57,238 bases of DNA from an uncultured Flavobacteriales bacterium (GCA_905479995.1 CAJQON010000026.1:1-57238), one strand, 5' to 3'; numbered from the stretch's first letter, positions 26,147 to 34,052 are shown. Numbers and translations are program-made. The notes: generated by a model from the sequence alone, not told the origin.

Positions 26147-27127
26147 TTATTTAATATTATTCTTTTCTAAAAAATTCAACATGTAAGCTGCTATCTCATC
26201 TCCTTTTTCTTCCAGTGCAAAATGCCCCGTTTCAAGTAAATGAAATTCTAAGTTTTTTAAATCCTTTTTATATGGATGTGCTCCATCTGCAGGAAAGATA
26301 TAGTCATTTTTTCCCCAAACAATTAGAGTTGGTGGTTGATGATCTCTCAAGTATTTTTGCCATTTTGGGTACAAGGGCACATTGGTTCTATAATCATAAA
26401 ACATCGCCAACTGAATCGCATTATTCTCCTTACGGGTCAAGTGCTGTAAATCTAAATTCCAGTTATCTGGGCTAATTTTTAAAGTGTCTTGCACTCCATG
26501 AGTATACTGCCATTTTAGTCCACCAGGAGAATGAAAACCTTCTAAAGCTTTTCCATTTTCAACAGTATAATTGTTCCAATACTTTTTTATAGGAATCCAG
26601 AAATCTTTTAATCCTTCTTCATATGCATTCCCGTTTTGTATAATCAGTGACTCCACTTTTTCAGGATGTTTTGCTGCTATTCTAAACCCAATTGGTGCTC
26701 CATAATCCATCAAATATAAACTATACTTATCTACCTCTAATTTATCCAAAAGACCTTCTACTATTAAAGACATATTTTCAAAGGTATAATCAAATTTGGC
26801 CATTGAGGGTTGTTCACTTTTACCATATCCTGGATAATCAGGAGCCAATACATGATATTTATGAGATAAATCTTCCATTAAATTTCTAAACATATGTGAT
26901 GATGTAGGGTATCCATGTAAGAGTAGAATTGTTGGTTTATCCTTTAAACCCGCTTCCCTATAAAATATATCAAGTCCATTTACCTTTGTGTTATGATAAC
27001 TCGTTTGTATTAAAGTTTTAGTTGCATCGCCTTTTCTTTCGCCAAAAGGTTGGTCTGCTAATAGCGTTCCATGTGATGCTATTATTAAAATTAATGCTCC
27101 TACTACAATGATGATTTGTTTTTTCAT
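26147..27127 (-). CDS. exported alpha/beta hydrolase, haloalkane dehalogenase/epoxide hydrolase-like
   Basis: A 326-residue alpha/beta hydrolase with an N-terminal signal or anchor (KKQIIIVVGALILIIASHGT). The oxyanion motif is HGYPTSSH (from residue 71), and the nucleophile is D141 in LYLMDYGAPIGF. The catalytic histidine is in LLETGHFALEEKG, and an acidic residue near VWGKNDYIF completes the triad. An aspartate nucleophile marks the haloalkane dehalogenase/epoxide hydrolase branch, not an esterase. Export suggests that it works on compounds in the periplasm. Located in the AraC-controlled leftward operon, upstream of the alkene reductase. Confidence 0.87.
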   Translation of the reverse strand: MKKQIIIVVGALILIIASHGTLLADQPFGERKGDATKTLIQTSYHNTKVNGLDIFYREAGLKDKPTILLLHGYPTSSHMFRNLMEDLSHKYHVLAPDYPGYGKSEQPSMAKFDYTFENMSLIVEGLLDKLEVDKYSLYLMDYGAPIGFRIAAKHPEKVESLIIQNGNAYEEGLKDFWIPIKKYWNNYTVENGKALEGFHSPGGLKWQYTHGVQDTLKISPDNWNLDLQHLTRKENNAIQLAMFYDYRTNVPLYPKWQKYLRDHQPPTLIVWGKNDYIFPADGAHPYKKDLKNLEFHLLETGHFALEEKGDEIAAYMLNFLEKNNIK

Positions 27128-27192
27128 GATTTCTTGTTTTTTAATGTTTATTAATATTTTTTATGTGTTATTATTTTAGCAAAATGCCTGTT

Positions 27193-27543
27193 TTATATCG
27201 TTTTTTGAGTAAATATATACATCCAAACCATTCGTGAAATTTTGTAATTAATCGGTGCAAATACGACAAATGAAAGTGCTATTACTCCAACAATTTCAGC
27301 AATGGAAAGGCTTTCAAATAGCAAATGACTTATTACATATATAGCAACTGCAATTGCAATAGTAAGTGCATAACTCACATACATGGCCCCGAAAAAGAAC
27401 CCTGGTTCCTGTTCAAACTTATGCTGACATTTGCTACAATTGGCATTCATTTTTCCCAAACTCAAATATTTTCGTTCGCTAAAAACTTCTCCGGATTCAC
27501 ATTTTGGACATTTGTATTGAAATAATGATTTTATTCTTGACAT
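27193..27543 (-). CDS. DUF983 protein with zinc-ribbon-like cysteines
   Basis: A 116-residue protein: two CxxC pairs (CPKCESG, CSKCQHKF) in the first 45 residues form a likely zinc ribbon, followed by two transmembrane helices (about 52-73 and 79-100). FEQEPGFFFGAMYVSYAL is the DUF983 signature. DUF983 proteins are widespread and uncharacterised. It is the second gene of the leftward operon driven from 27911, 20 bp after the first. Confidence 0.85.
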   Translation of the reverse strand: MSRIKSLFQYKCPKCESGEVFSERKYLSLGKMNANCSKCQHKFEQEPGFFFGAMYVSYALTIAIAVAIYVISHLLFESLSIAEIVGVIALSFVVFAPINYKISRMVWMYIFTQKTI

Positions 27544-27563
27544 ATCTTATCGTTTAAATGGTT

Positions 27564-27869
27564 TTAGGCCCAAAATTCTTGTTGATCATATTCAGTAGAA
27601 AATCCAAATCCTAAATCTTCATTGCTAAATAAAAAATTGGACTCATTAAATTCTGATGCTTCTACATCGAAATTATTATTCGCCTTTTGTGAGCATCTTT
27701 TTGACTTAAAGTTTTTATTAAAGGCTAAAAAGCCATCCAATAAATCATCTGAATTTTCATTTCCTGATTTTAATGTTGTCAATTTTTCTACTTTTGATTT
27801 GATGCTTGAATAAACTGCTTTACTGTTTTTAATCGCTTGATCTGCGCATGGACTATTGTGTGTTTTCAT
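27564..27869 (-). CDS. hypothetical hydrophilic protein, first gene of the redox operon
   Basis: A 101-residue protein without signal peptide or membrane segment. It has two cysteines, a lysine/serine-rich middle (IKSKVEKLTTLKSGNENSD) and an acidic-aromatic C-terminus (DLGFGFSTEYDQQEFWA). No family is recognised. As the first gene after the AraC-type operator array, and with a good -7 box 42 bp upstream, it is likely transcribed strongly on induction. The function cannot be inferred. Confidence 0.6.
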   Translation of the reverse strand: MKTHNSPCADQAIKNSKAVYSSIKSKVEKLTTLKSGNENSDDLLDGFLAFNKNFKSKRCSQKANNNFDVEASEFNESNFLFSNEDLGFGFSTEYDQQEFWA

Positions 27870-27910
27870 AATTATATATTTTTTAATTAGTAGTTGTTAT
27901 TAATATGAGG

Positions 27911-27918
27911 CAAATGTA
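27911..27918 (-). promoter_or_regulatory. -7 box of the leftward redox operon (AraC-controlled)
   Basis: On the minus strand this is TACATTTG, a perfect TAnnTTTG, 42 bp before the ATG at 27869. The first operator site begins exactly 44 bp from the box edge, the same distance as in the second operon (31081-31088). Confidence 0.72.
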
Positions 27919-27961
27919 TACTGGATCTGGGGTATTTCTCTTGAACGATAATCGTGAATGA

Positions 27962-28029
27962 TTGGATAAAAAGGACATTTTATATTTTTATATTGGAGAT
28001 TTAATCCCTAATATTGGACAAAAAAGACA
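27962..28029. promoter_or_regulatory. AraC-type operator array, promoter 1
   Basis: Three sites on the plus strand: TTGGATAAAAAGGACA (27962-27977), a half-site TTGGA (27993) and TTGGACAAAAAAGACA (28014-28029). Offsets are 0, +31 and +52 bp, about three and five helical turns, so all lie on one face. The identical arrangement recurs at 31132-31199. The last site ends 17 bp before the AraC gene start, suggesting autoregulation as well. Confidence 0.75.
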
Positions 28030-28046
28030 TTTAACATTTTAACGGC

Positions 28047-28925
28047 ATGAATCAATTACCTATTTTAAATATTAAGGAGTTTCATAATCATAATGATGAT
28101 GCAACATTTTATGCCAATCATTTTATACCACATTTAGAACAGCATCATCATTCGATTACTGTTCCGCATAAACATGATTTTTATTTAACTGTTCTTTTTA
28201 CTGAAGGGTCGGGCACACACGAAGTAGATTTTAGTTCATATCCAATTAAACCTGGCAGTGTGTTTTTATTGAACCCAGGACAAACACATCATTGGGAACT
28301 TTCTGAAGACATTGATGGGTATGTATTTTTTCATTCCAAATCGTTTTACGACATGTCTTTTAATGGCAGAACGGTAAATAGTTTTCCGTTCTTCTTTTCT
28401 ACTCAAAATTCTCCCGTAGTGTATTTAGGAGGTGAGAATAAGGATAGGATTCAAAACCTATGTAAAAGCGTTGTAGAAGAATATCAAGTCTTTTCTCTGT
28501 TAAAGCGTCAAAAAATAACAAGTTTAATCGACATTATTTACATAGAACTCTCTCGTCTTTCTATTGATGAAGATGTATCAAACAATAAAAAAACAAATAG
28601 CTATTCTTTAAAATTTAGAGCATTAGAGGAAATTATTGAAGCTAACTTTCAGGAAGAAAAATCTCCTCAATATTATGCTTCTGAACTAAATGTTAGTCCT
28701 AAGCATTTAAATAGAATTACAAAGGAAATGGTGGGTAAAACGACTACTGATTTAATTACGGAACGTGTAATTCTTGAAGCCAAGAGAATGTTAATTCATG
28801 CAAAACAAAGCTTCACCGAAATTGCCGATGAATTAGGTTATGAGGATTACGCTTATTTTTCAAGAGTATTTAAAAATAAAACAGGAGAAAACCCTTCTGA
28901 CTTTCAATCAAGGTATGTTAACTAA
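28047..28925 (+). CDS. AraC-family transcriptional regulator with cupin-type sensor domain
   Basis: A 292-residue regulator. The N-terminal ~120 residues form a cupin-like sensing domain (HHHSITVPHKHDFYLTVLFT, GTHEVDF, GSVFLLNPGQTHHWEL). The C-terminal ~100 residues are a two-helix-turn-helix AraC domain (YYASELNVSPKHLNRITKEM and FTEIADELGYEDYAYFSRVF followed by GENPSDFQSRY). The ligand is unknown. It is divergent from the operon starting at 27869, with an operator array between them and an identical array before the operon starting at 31058. It is therefore the probable controller of both. A bidirectional terminator follows. Confidence 0.9.
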   Translation: MNQLPILNIKEFHNHNDDATFYANHFIPHLEQHHHSITVPHKHDFYLTVLFTEGSGTHEVDFSSYPIKPGSVFLLNPGQTHHWELSEDIDGYVFFHSKSFYDMSFNGRTVNSFPFFFSTQNSPVVYLGGENKDRIQNLCKSVVEEYQVFSLLKRQKITSLIDIIYIELSRLSIDEDVSNNKKTNSYSLKFRALEEIIEANFQEEKSPQYYASELNVSPKHLNRITKEMVGKTTTDLITERVILEAKRMLIHAKQSFTEIADELGYEDYAYFSRVFKNKTGENPSDFQSRYVN

Positions 28926-28955
28926 AAAATGCCGCCCATTTGGGCGGCATTTTTT
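28924..28955. terminator. bidirectional terminator between araC-type and thioredoxin genes
   Basis: AAAAAATGCCGCCC, ATTT loop, GGGCGGCATTTTTT: a perfect 14-bp stem with A and T runs on either side, between convergent genes. Confidence 0.93.
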
Positions 28956-28976
28956 AACTAAACCTAACATGTTATC

Positions 28977-29294
28977 TTACTCTACTAATCTATCTAACTT
29001 TTCTCTTAACTCACTTTCAGAAGCTAAACCTATTATTTTATCTACCATTACTGCATCTTTTAAAAAATAGAGTGCCGGTATGTTTCTCACTCTATACTTA
29101 TTTGCCAATTCCGGATTTTGATCAACATTTACTTTTTGTATTTCAATTTTTCCTTCGTATTCCTTCGACAATTTTTCTACTGTTGGAAGTAGTGATTGAC
29201 ATGGTCCACACCAATCGGCATAAAAGTCTAATAGAATTGGCTTTTTTTGGCTGATCACATCGTTGTAATCCGCCTCATTTTTAATTGTTTTCAT
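28977..29294 (-). CDS. trxA: thioredoxin
   Basis: A 105-residue thioredoxin with the redox motif W-C29-G-P-C32 (FYADWCGPCQSL) and the cis-proline region RVRNIPALYF. No signal peptide is seen, so it is cytoplasmic and would reduce protein disulfides. It is the last gene of the leftward four-gene operon starting at 31058 (16 bp after the isochorismatase gene). Placement in an inducible operon suggests a stress-specific thioredoxin, separate from the housekeeping one. Confidence 0.92.
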   Translation of the reverse strand: MKTIKNEADYNDVISQKKPILLDFYADWCGPCQSLLPTVEKLSKEYEGKIEIQKVNVDQNPELANKYRVRNIPALYFLKDAVMVDKIIGLASESELREKLDRLVE

Positions 29295-29310
29295 AACTGT
29301 TTATTTTAAA

Positions 29311-30036
29311 TTATTTACTTAAATCACTTTTCAATTCTGCTGTGGTATACACATGACTAGATATCATTCTGAAGTTGGTTTGTGCTGCTTCATTTCCATC
29401 CAATACTCCCGGTATAATTGCTGATGCTGTTGCATCACCCACTACAGCTACTTCAAATCCATCTTCTATCAATTCTCTCATGTGCGCTTCCACACAAAGG
29501 TTTCCTGACATACCTGCTAAAACAACTTTATCAATTTTTTGTTTTCTCAATTGTAAACTCAAGTCATTTTGCTCTGGCCCAAACAATTTGTGTGGCCCAA
29601 CAACTGTTACAAAATCCTTTTCAATGTATTTTTTATAAGGCTCCAACCAATCTGCACCTGACCCTTCAAAACCATCAGTATTCAGCTGATCACCTCTATC
29701 AAACATCTTAATGTTGTGCATTAATTTTTCTAAAGCACCTTCAAACTGCCAGTGGTGATCGTGCTCATAATAATAGTGAGGAGAAATAAATACTTTAATG
29801 CCATTGGCTTCGGCCAATTTAAAAATGGTTTCAAGATTCTCAACAGTATTATTTTTCTTTACACTTTCCCCTACCACTCCCCAAGTCACTCCATCAGGAC
29901 TTAAAAAATCATTTTGAGGATCTGTAATTACAATTGCTGTTGTTTTATCAATATCAAATTTTTGATCTGGTAATTGTCCATACACACTAGTAATCGCTAA
30001 TAGAACCAATGTTATTGCTAATATTAAATTTTTCAT
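29311..30036 (-). CDS. exported isochorismatase-like cysteine hydrolase
   Basis: A 241-residue protein with a signal peptide (KNLILAITLVLLAITSVYGQ) and an isochorismatase-like domain. The catalytic triad is D39 (VITDPQNDF), K150 (GPHKLFG) and C181 (GMSGNLCVEAHMRELIEDG), with the cis-peptide region before the cysteine intact. Family members hydrolyse isochorismate, N-carbamoyl or nicotinamide-like amides, and the substrate here is unknown. Export is uncommon for the family. Third gene of the AraC-controlled operon. Confidence 0.88.
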   Translation of the reverse strand: MKNLILAITLVLLAITSVYGQLPDQKFDIDKTTAIVITDPQNDFLSPDGVTWGVVGESVKKNNTVENLETIFKLAEANGIKVFISPHYYYEHDHHWQFEGALEKLMHNIKMFDRGDQLNTDGFEGSGADWLEPYKKYIEKDFVTVVGPHKLFGPEQNDLSLQLRKQKIDKVVLAGMSGNLCVEAHMRELIEDGFEVAVVGDATASAIIPGVLDGNEAAQTNFRMISSHVYTTAELKSDLSK

Positions 30037-30071
30037 CTTTTTTTATTTTTAATTGTTATAGATTTAATTTA

Positions 30072-30626
30072 TTATGCTACTTCTAATTCTTCCAATGCTA
30101 CCGCTTTTGGGAAGTCAATTTCAAAATCGCCATTGCTGAACATGTAATTGGTAAAGCTTCTAAGTACTACCATTCCTATCAATTCAGTGTAAGCCTTGTG
30201 CGAATAGCCTTGTGCTAAAAAGTTGTTAATGGCTTGGTCACTTGCTTTTCCTCTATTTACAGTTAATTGTGCAGCTAAAGTGATTAAGGCATTCATTTTC
30301 GGATCTGAAATTTCACCTGTTCTGATGTCCATCATCTCTTCAGAAGAAAGCCCCGCCATCTTACCCATAAGGCTATGCGCTGAAAGGCAATAGTTACATC
30401 CGTTTTCCTGAGAAACCGCTAAAGCAATCGCCTCATTTTCCTTAGCTGAAAAAACGCCTCCTTCCAAGGTGGCAGAAAAGTCTAAAAAACCCTTTAGTAA
30501 TTCAGGCGAATTTCCTATCGCTGCATATAGGTTAGGAACCATTCCTACTTTTTGTTTAATTGCTGCGAACACTTCTTTAGTTGGTCCGTCTACTTGTTCT
30601 GGTGTTAATGCTTTTAATGTTTTCAT
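30072..30626 (-). CDS. carboxymuconolactone decarboxylase-family (AhpD-like) protein
   Basis: A 184-residue CMD/AhpD-fold protein with C77-N-Y-C80-L-S-A-H84, the CxxCxxxH redox motif of the peroxidase-related branch. Preceding FSAKENEAIALAVSQENG is the family signature. AhpD-like proteins are disulfide reductants for alkyl-hydroperoxide reductase or have related thiol-peroxidase roles. It lies two genes upstream of thioredoxin in the same operon, a plausible electron donor. Cytoplasmic (no signal peptide). Confidence 0.88.
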   Translation of the reverse strand: MKTLKALTPEQVDGPTKEVFAAIKQKVGMVPNLYAAIGNSPELLKGFLDFSATLEGGVFSAKENEAIALAVSQENGCNYCLSAHSLMGKMAGLSSEEMMDIRTGEISDPKMNALITLAAQLTVNRGKASDQAINNFLAQGYSHKAYTELIGMVVLRSFTNYMFSNGDFEIDFPKAVALEELEVA

Positions 30627-30650
30627 AATTATTTGTATTTATTTATTGAT

Positions 30651-31058
30651 TTATAATTTTCTTTCTGACTCTTTAATTTTAATATCATTTGCACTCATAT
30701 CGCGTATTTCCATTAAACCTTCATTGTCGAATTGCCAATGTTCATTTCCATGAGTTCTGTACCATTCTTTTGTTTCTGAATGTTGCCACTCATATTCAAA
30801 TCGAACAGAAATTCTATCGTCTGTAAATGACCATAATTCCTTTTCCAATTTGTAGTGTAACTCTTTCTTCCATTTATTGGATAAAAAAGTCACGATTGCA
30901 GATCTACCAATAAAAAACTGATCTCTATTCCTCCAATGAGAATTAATAGTATACGCCAACGACACATTTTCTGGGTTTTTACTATTCCATGCATCTTCTG
31001 CTTTTTTAACTTTAGCTATTGCTGATTCCAGATTAAATGGTGGTTTCAAATTTTTCAT
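30651..31058 (-). CDS. DUF1348 / NTF2-like protein
   Basis: From MKNLKPPFNLESAIAKVKKA the protein (136 residues) matches the DUF1348 branch of the NTF2-like superfamily: AEDAWNSKNPENVSLAYT, SHWRNRDQFFIGR, WSFTDDRISVRFEYEW and WYRTHGNEHWQF. NTF2-like folds hold small hydrophobic ligands or act as small isomerase-type enzymes. I chose the ATG at 31058 because the upstream ATG at 31091 would add a poor N-terminus and would place the -7 box (31081-31088) inside the gene. First gene of the second AraC-controlled operon. Confidence 0.84.
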   Translation of the reverse strand: MKNLKPPFNLESAIAKVKKAEDAWNSKNPENVSLAYTINSHWRNRDQFFIGRSAIVTFLSNKWKKELHYKLEKELWSFTDDRISVRFEYEWQHSETKEWYRTHGNEHWQFDNEGLMEIRDMSANDIKIKESERKL

Positions 31059-31080
31059 TCTTTCTAATTTTATTATAGAA

Positions 31081-31088
31081 CAAAAGTA
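31081..31088 (-). promoter_or_regulatory. -7 box of the second AraC-controlled operon
   Basis: On the minus strand this reads TACTTTTG, a perfect TAnnTTTG, 22 bp before the ATG at 31058. The operator array begins 44 bp from the box, exactly as at 27911-27918. Confidence 0.72.
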
Positions 31089-31131
31089 CATTCACTTCAA
31101 ATGGAATCAATTGAATCATTTTCGTTAATAC

Positions 31132-31199
31132 TTGGATGAAAAGGACAATTAATGAAATTGTGTTGGACAATATTCTCCTGCATTTGGACAGAAAGGACA
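31132..31199. promoter_or_regulatory. AraC-type operator array, promoter 2
   Basis: Three sites on the plus strand: TTGGATGAAAAGGACA (31132-31147), half-site TTGGACA (31163) and TTGGACAGAAAGGACA (31184-31199), at offsets 0, +31 and +52 bp. Sequence, order, spacing and distance to the -7 box copy promoter 1 at 27962-28029, while the DNA between sites differs. This is strong evidence for a shared regulator. Confidence 0.75.
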
Positions 31200-31289
31200 A
31201 CGAAAATTAAAGGATTAAAAAACTTCAAATAATATTGAGAGTTTTCATATTATTTAGGTTAGGGTTTAGATAGTTCTTCTAAATCCTCA

Positions 31290-31326
31290 AAAAAGTTCGA
31301 TAATTCGAACCTTGGGCCCACAGACT
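31290..31326 (+). repeat. dispersed palindromic repeat, copy A
   Basis: The core GTTCGATAATTCGAAC (31295-31310) is preceded by AAAAAA and followed by CTTGGG. The arms GTTCGA/TCGAAC pair around TAAT. It lies 18 bp before an orphan terminator with no gene in front of it. Copies B and C are at 33370 and 54718. Confidence 0.75.
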
Positions 31327-31327
31327 T

Positions 31328-31358
31328 AAAACCCTTACTCTCATGTGAGGTTTTTTTT
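31328..31358 (+). terminator. orphan terminator-like hairpin after repeat copy A
   Basis: AAAACC and GGTTTT pair around a 15-base middle containing CTCTCATGTGAG, followed by a T run. No rightward gene precedes it, so it may be left from a lost gene or small RNA. Confidence 0.6.
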
Positions 31359-31381
31359 ATTTCAGTACTTTTATCCATTAA

Positions 31382-33349
31382 ATGAAGCAGCTCAGTTTTA
31401 TCTTACTATTTCTAATTTTGTCTGTTGGCACTAATGCGCAGGTAGCTGACACTACTTTAGAAAAGGTTAAAAGCGCTTCAAGCATTCACTCCAAAACAAG
31501 AATCCTAATCAATGACGGATGGAAGGTTCAAGCTACCGACCCTAAAAGCGCCCTTGAATATGTATTTCTTGCTCAAAAAGATTCCCAAGAGATTAAGTCA
31601 CCTTTGTTATTAGATAGCCTATATCGCTTAAGAGCCTTTTGCTACGGTGATTTAAATAACCGATCCGCTACACTTAAAAGTCATTTGGCAAGATTAAGAG
31701 TTTTAAACAAAATGAATAAACCTACCAAAGCCCTATCCTCAGCCTACTACGAATCAGCAGCGTTAATTAAAAATCAAGGAAATGATGAAATGGCACTAGC
31801 TTATTACCTAAAATGTTATGATGTTGCCAAACTAGTTGGATATGACACTCAATTGGGTCAAGTAATGATGACCCTATCAGATTATTATAAGGAAAAAAAT
31901 CAACTGGATTCCGCCTTGTTAATGTTGAATGACTCTAGAAAAATATTTGAACCAATAGAAAGGTTACAATTTATATTAGGGTCCATTGATATACAAATTG
32001 CTACCCTAAATGATATTATGGGAAACCAAGAAGCAGTTATTGGATTGATAGAAAGAGGCCTAAAATATGCCGATACGCTTAATTATCCTGATTATAACGC
32101 CATTACTTATTCAAATGCCGGAGGTTTATTATTAAAATATGGCAAAGTAAAGATGTCCATTAAAAATTTGCATATTGCGGAAAGTATTTGCCTTAAACAC
32201 AATAAATATTTTTACCTACCCAAGGTCTACCGTTCGTTATCTTCAGCCTATACGAATACTAATAAAACACTTGCACTTGAATACCTGAACAAATATGTTG
32301 AAATAAATGATTCTGTACTCAACGTTAAAAATAATGAAGCGATTGCAGAGCTTCAATTTATTTATGAAGATGAAAAAAAGGGGTTAGAAATAGCAAACCT
32401 TCAAAAAGACAATTTACTTGTAGAGGCAGAAAGCTCAAGAAAAAGTGAGCAACTAAGATTAATTGTTGTTGCGTTTATAGTGGTGGTGGTGCTAATGGTC
32501 TTTTTAGGTTTTCTGGTCAAAAAAGTACGGAACCAAAACCAGTTAGTTAGAGAGCAAAAGAAGGTTGTGGAAGTTCGCAATCAAGAAGTTGAAGATAGTA
32601 TCAATTATGCCCAACGGATTCAAGAGGCAATGATACCTCAACAAAAGAGAATGGAAGAACTTTTCCCAATGTCCTTTGTTTATTATAGCCCAAAAGAGAA
32701 TTTAAGTGGCGATTTTTATTGGTGCTACAAGGTTAACACAAGTGAAAACGAAAACCTAAACTTATTTGCTGTAGGTGACTGCACTGGCCATGGAATCCCT
32801 GGAGCATTATTAAGTATATTAGGAATAAATTATTTGAACTTAGGCGCAGTTAGTAGTTCTGTCAATAGCACAGGTGAAGCCTTGGATTATTTAGATTTTG
32901 GGTTTCAACACACTTTTGGACACAGTAGAGAATTAATCCGAGATGGTATGGATATTGTATTAGGGGCAATTGATTTGACAAAAAATATTTTGCACTATAG
33001 TTGTGCAAAAAACCCAATTTATATTGTAAGAAAAAAGGAGTTAATTATCCTTAAAGGAGATAAAAAAGCGGTTGGCAATGACGACAAAGATCATAATTTT
33101 AGGTTCTCTGTCAATTCCTTTGATCTTCTAGAAGGAGATAAAATCTATGCAGTGTCTGATGGTTTTCAAGATCAATTTGGGGGGCCTTCTGGAAAAAAAT
33201 ACAAACTTGGCAATTTTAAAAAATTCCTGATTGATCTTTCCTCTCATAATATGGATAAGCAAAGAGTAAGGGTCGAAAATGAATTGAATAATTGGAAAGG
33301 GAACCTCGAGCAAATTGATGATGTCACTATTATGGGGATAGGAATATAG
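31382..33349 (+). CDS. TPR sensor with SpoIIE-type PP2C phosphatase domain
   Basis: A 655-residue membrane protein. It has a signal peptide (KQLSFILLFLILSVGTNAQ), TPR-like helical repeats about 25-320, one transmembrane helix (about 358-380, LIVVAFIVVVVLMVFLGFLV) and a coiled coil with SINYAQRIQEAMIP (about 405-420). The C-terminal SpoIIE/PP2C domain shows LSGDFYW, VGDCTGHGIPGALLS and YAVSDGFQDQFG, which hold the metal-binding aspartates. It is predicted to sense outside the cytoplasm through TPRs and dephosphorylate an anti-anti-sigma-like partner inside. No such partner is adjacent. A stand-alone receiver gene on the opposite strand follows. Confidence 0.9.
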   Translation: MKQLSFILLFLILSVGTNAQVADTTLEKVKSASSIHSKTRILINDGWKVQATDPKSALEYVFLAQKDSQEIKSPLLLDSLYRLRAFCYGDLNNRSATLKSHLARLRVLNKMNKPTKALSSAYYESAALIKNQGNDEMALAYYLKCYDVAKLVGYDTQLGQVMMTLSDYYKEKNQLDSALLMLNDSRKIFEPIERLQFILGSIDIQIATLNDIMGNQEAVIGLIERGLKYADTLNYPDYNAITYSNAGGLLLKYGKVKMSIKNLHIAESICLKHNKYFYLPKVYRSLSSAYTNTNKTLALEYLNKYVEINDSVLNVKNNEAIAELQFIYEDEKKGLEIANLQKDNLLVEAESSRKSEQLRLIVVAFIVVVVLMVFLGFLVKKVRNQNQLVREQKKVVEVRNQEVEDSINYAQRIQEAMIPQQKRMEELFPMSFVYYSPKENLSGDFYWCYKVNTSENENLNLFAVGDCTGHGIPGALLSILGINYLNLGAVSSSVNSTGEALDYLDFGFQHTFGHSRELIRDGMDIVLGAIDLTKNILHYSCAKNPIYIVRKKELIILKGDKKAVGNDDKDHNFRFSVNSFDLLEGDKIYAVSDGFQDQFGGPSGKKYKLGNFKKFLIDLSSHNMDKQRVRVENELNNWKGNLEQIDDVTIMGIGI

Positions 33350-33364
33350 AAACATCCTTCTCCC

Positions 33365-33400
33365 AAAAAGTTCGATAATTCGAACATTGGGGGTACATAA
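33365..33400 (+). repeat. dispersed palindromic repeat, copy B
   Basis: GTTCGATAATTCGAAC at 33370-33385 is identical to copy A, with AAAAA before it and ATTGGG after. The flanks remain alignable for ~35 bases (TTGGG, ACA, TTAA). It lies 16 bp after the SpoIIE stop and 18 bp before a terminator. Confidence 0.75.
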
Positions 33401-33403
33401 ATT

Positions 33404-33453
33404 AACCGCAGTACACGCGTAATCAATGCATTACAAATGGCTGCGGTTTTTTT
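33404..33453 (+). terminator. terminator after the SpoIIE gene
   Basis: AACCGCAG (33404-33411) pairs with CTGCGGTT (33441-33448) around a long loop, followed by seven T. Confidence 0.75.
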
Positions 33454-33454
33454 G

Positions 33455-33471
33455 TAGACAGATTGGTAGAC
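33455..33471. repeat. short direct repeat TAGAC(N7)TAGAC, second copy
   Basis: TAGACAGATTGGTAGAC differs at one base from 23971-23987. It sits directly after the SpoIIE terminator. Confidence 0.5.
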
Positions 33472-33535
33472 ATTTTCAAGTTATTAAGTCTTTCTTTTAT
33501 TAAAAATTGATTTAAGAAATTAAGAACTTTATAAG

Positions 33536-33931
33536 TTAACATATCAACTGCATATCTGGAAGGCAAATAAAAGTGGAGGCTATCAAATCCTTCATAAAAT
33601 CGTCATCTTCTTTACAGACATAATCATTTGCCCCCAAAGCCGTAATCTTGAAAATAATTTCTGAATTAGATTCTCCTGAAAAAATAATCACAGGTATAGA
33701 ACTCTCTTTTCTAAATTCTACTAAAAATTCTATACCATTTTGATACTTAAGATTCCTTTCATTAAAACGGTAATCTAATACTATCAAATCAGGTTTTTTA
33801 TTTTTAATGTATTCTATAGTAGGGTCAGCGTTGGGCAATACATCTACTTTGCAATTAAAATGATTGGTTAACTGAATGGAAATTATTTCCGAAAGGATTT
33901 TACTATCCTCTATTACTAAAATTCTTTTCAT
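33536..33931 (-). CDS. single-domain response regulator (receiver)
   Basis: A 131-residue receiver. The acidic pair is E8/D9 (VIEDSK), the phospho-acceptor D53 (VLDYRF), the switch serine lies in IIFSGES and the lysine is K107 in DYVCKEDD. There is no output domain. It is leftward, facing the SpoIIE gene and divergent from another receiver at 34165, so it may relay phosphate between the kinases of this region. Single-gene unit. Confidence 0.88.
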   Translation of the reverse strand: MKRILVIEDSKILSEIISIQLTNHFNCKVDVLPNADPTIEYIKNKKPDLIVLDYRFNERNLKYQNGIEFLVEFRKESSIPVIIFSGESNSEIIFKITALGANDYVCKEDDDFMKDLIASTFICLPDMQLIC

Positions 33932-34030
33932 AATATTTTTTATAAGCCATAATCCAACAACCTAGCCGAAACCATAATTCCCAATCATTCTTTGGTTTTG
34001 CAATTAAAAAAGACATAATACAGCGTTTCG

Positions 34031-34052
34031 TTTTGGGAATTTAGTCCCAAAA
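34031..34052. promoter_or_regulatory. palindromic site upstream of the first EPS promoter
   Basis: TTTTGGGA (34031-34038) and TCCCAAAA (34045-34052) are perfect inverted arms around six bases. It lies about 75-95 bp upstream of the sigma-54-like promoter at 34125, the usual place for an enhancer-binding-protein site. The half-site TTGGGAAT recurs at 33976 (reverse), 48881 and 53329. Confidence 0.5.

Noticed and set aside
31295-31310. Repeat copies A-C as integron attC sites or tRNA genes
   Set aside because: They lack attC R/L box structure and cannot fold as tRNAs; only a 6-bp-arm palindrome is supported.
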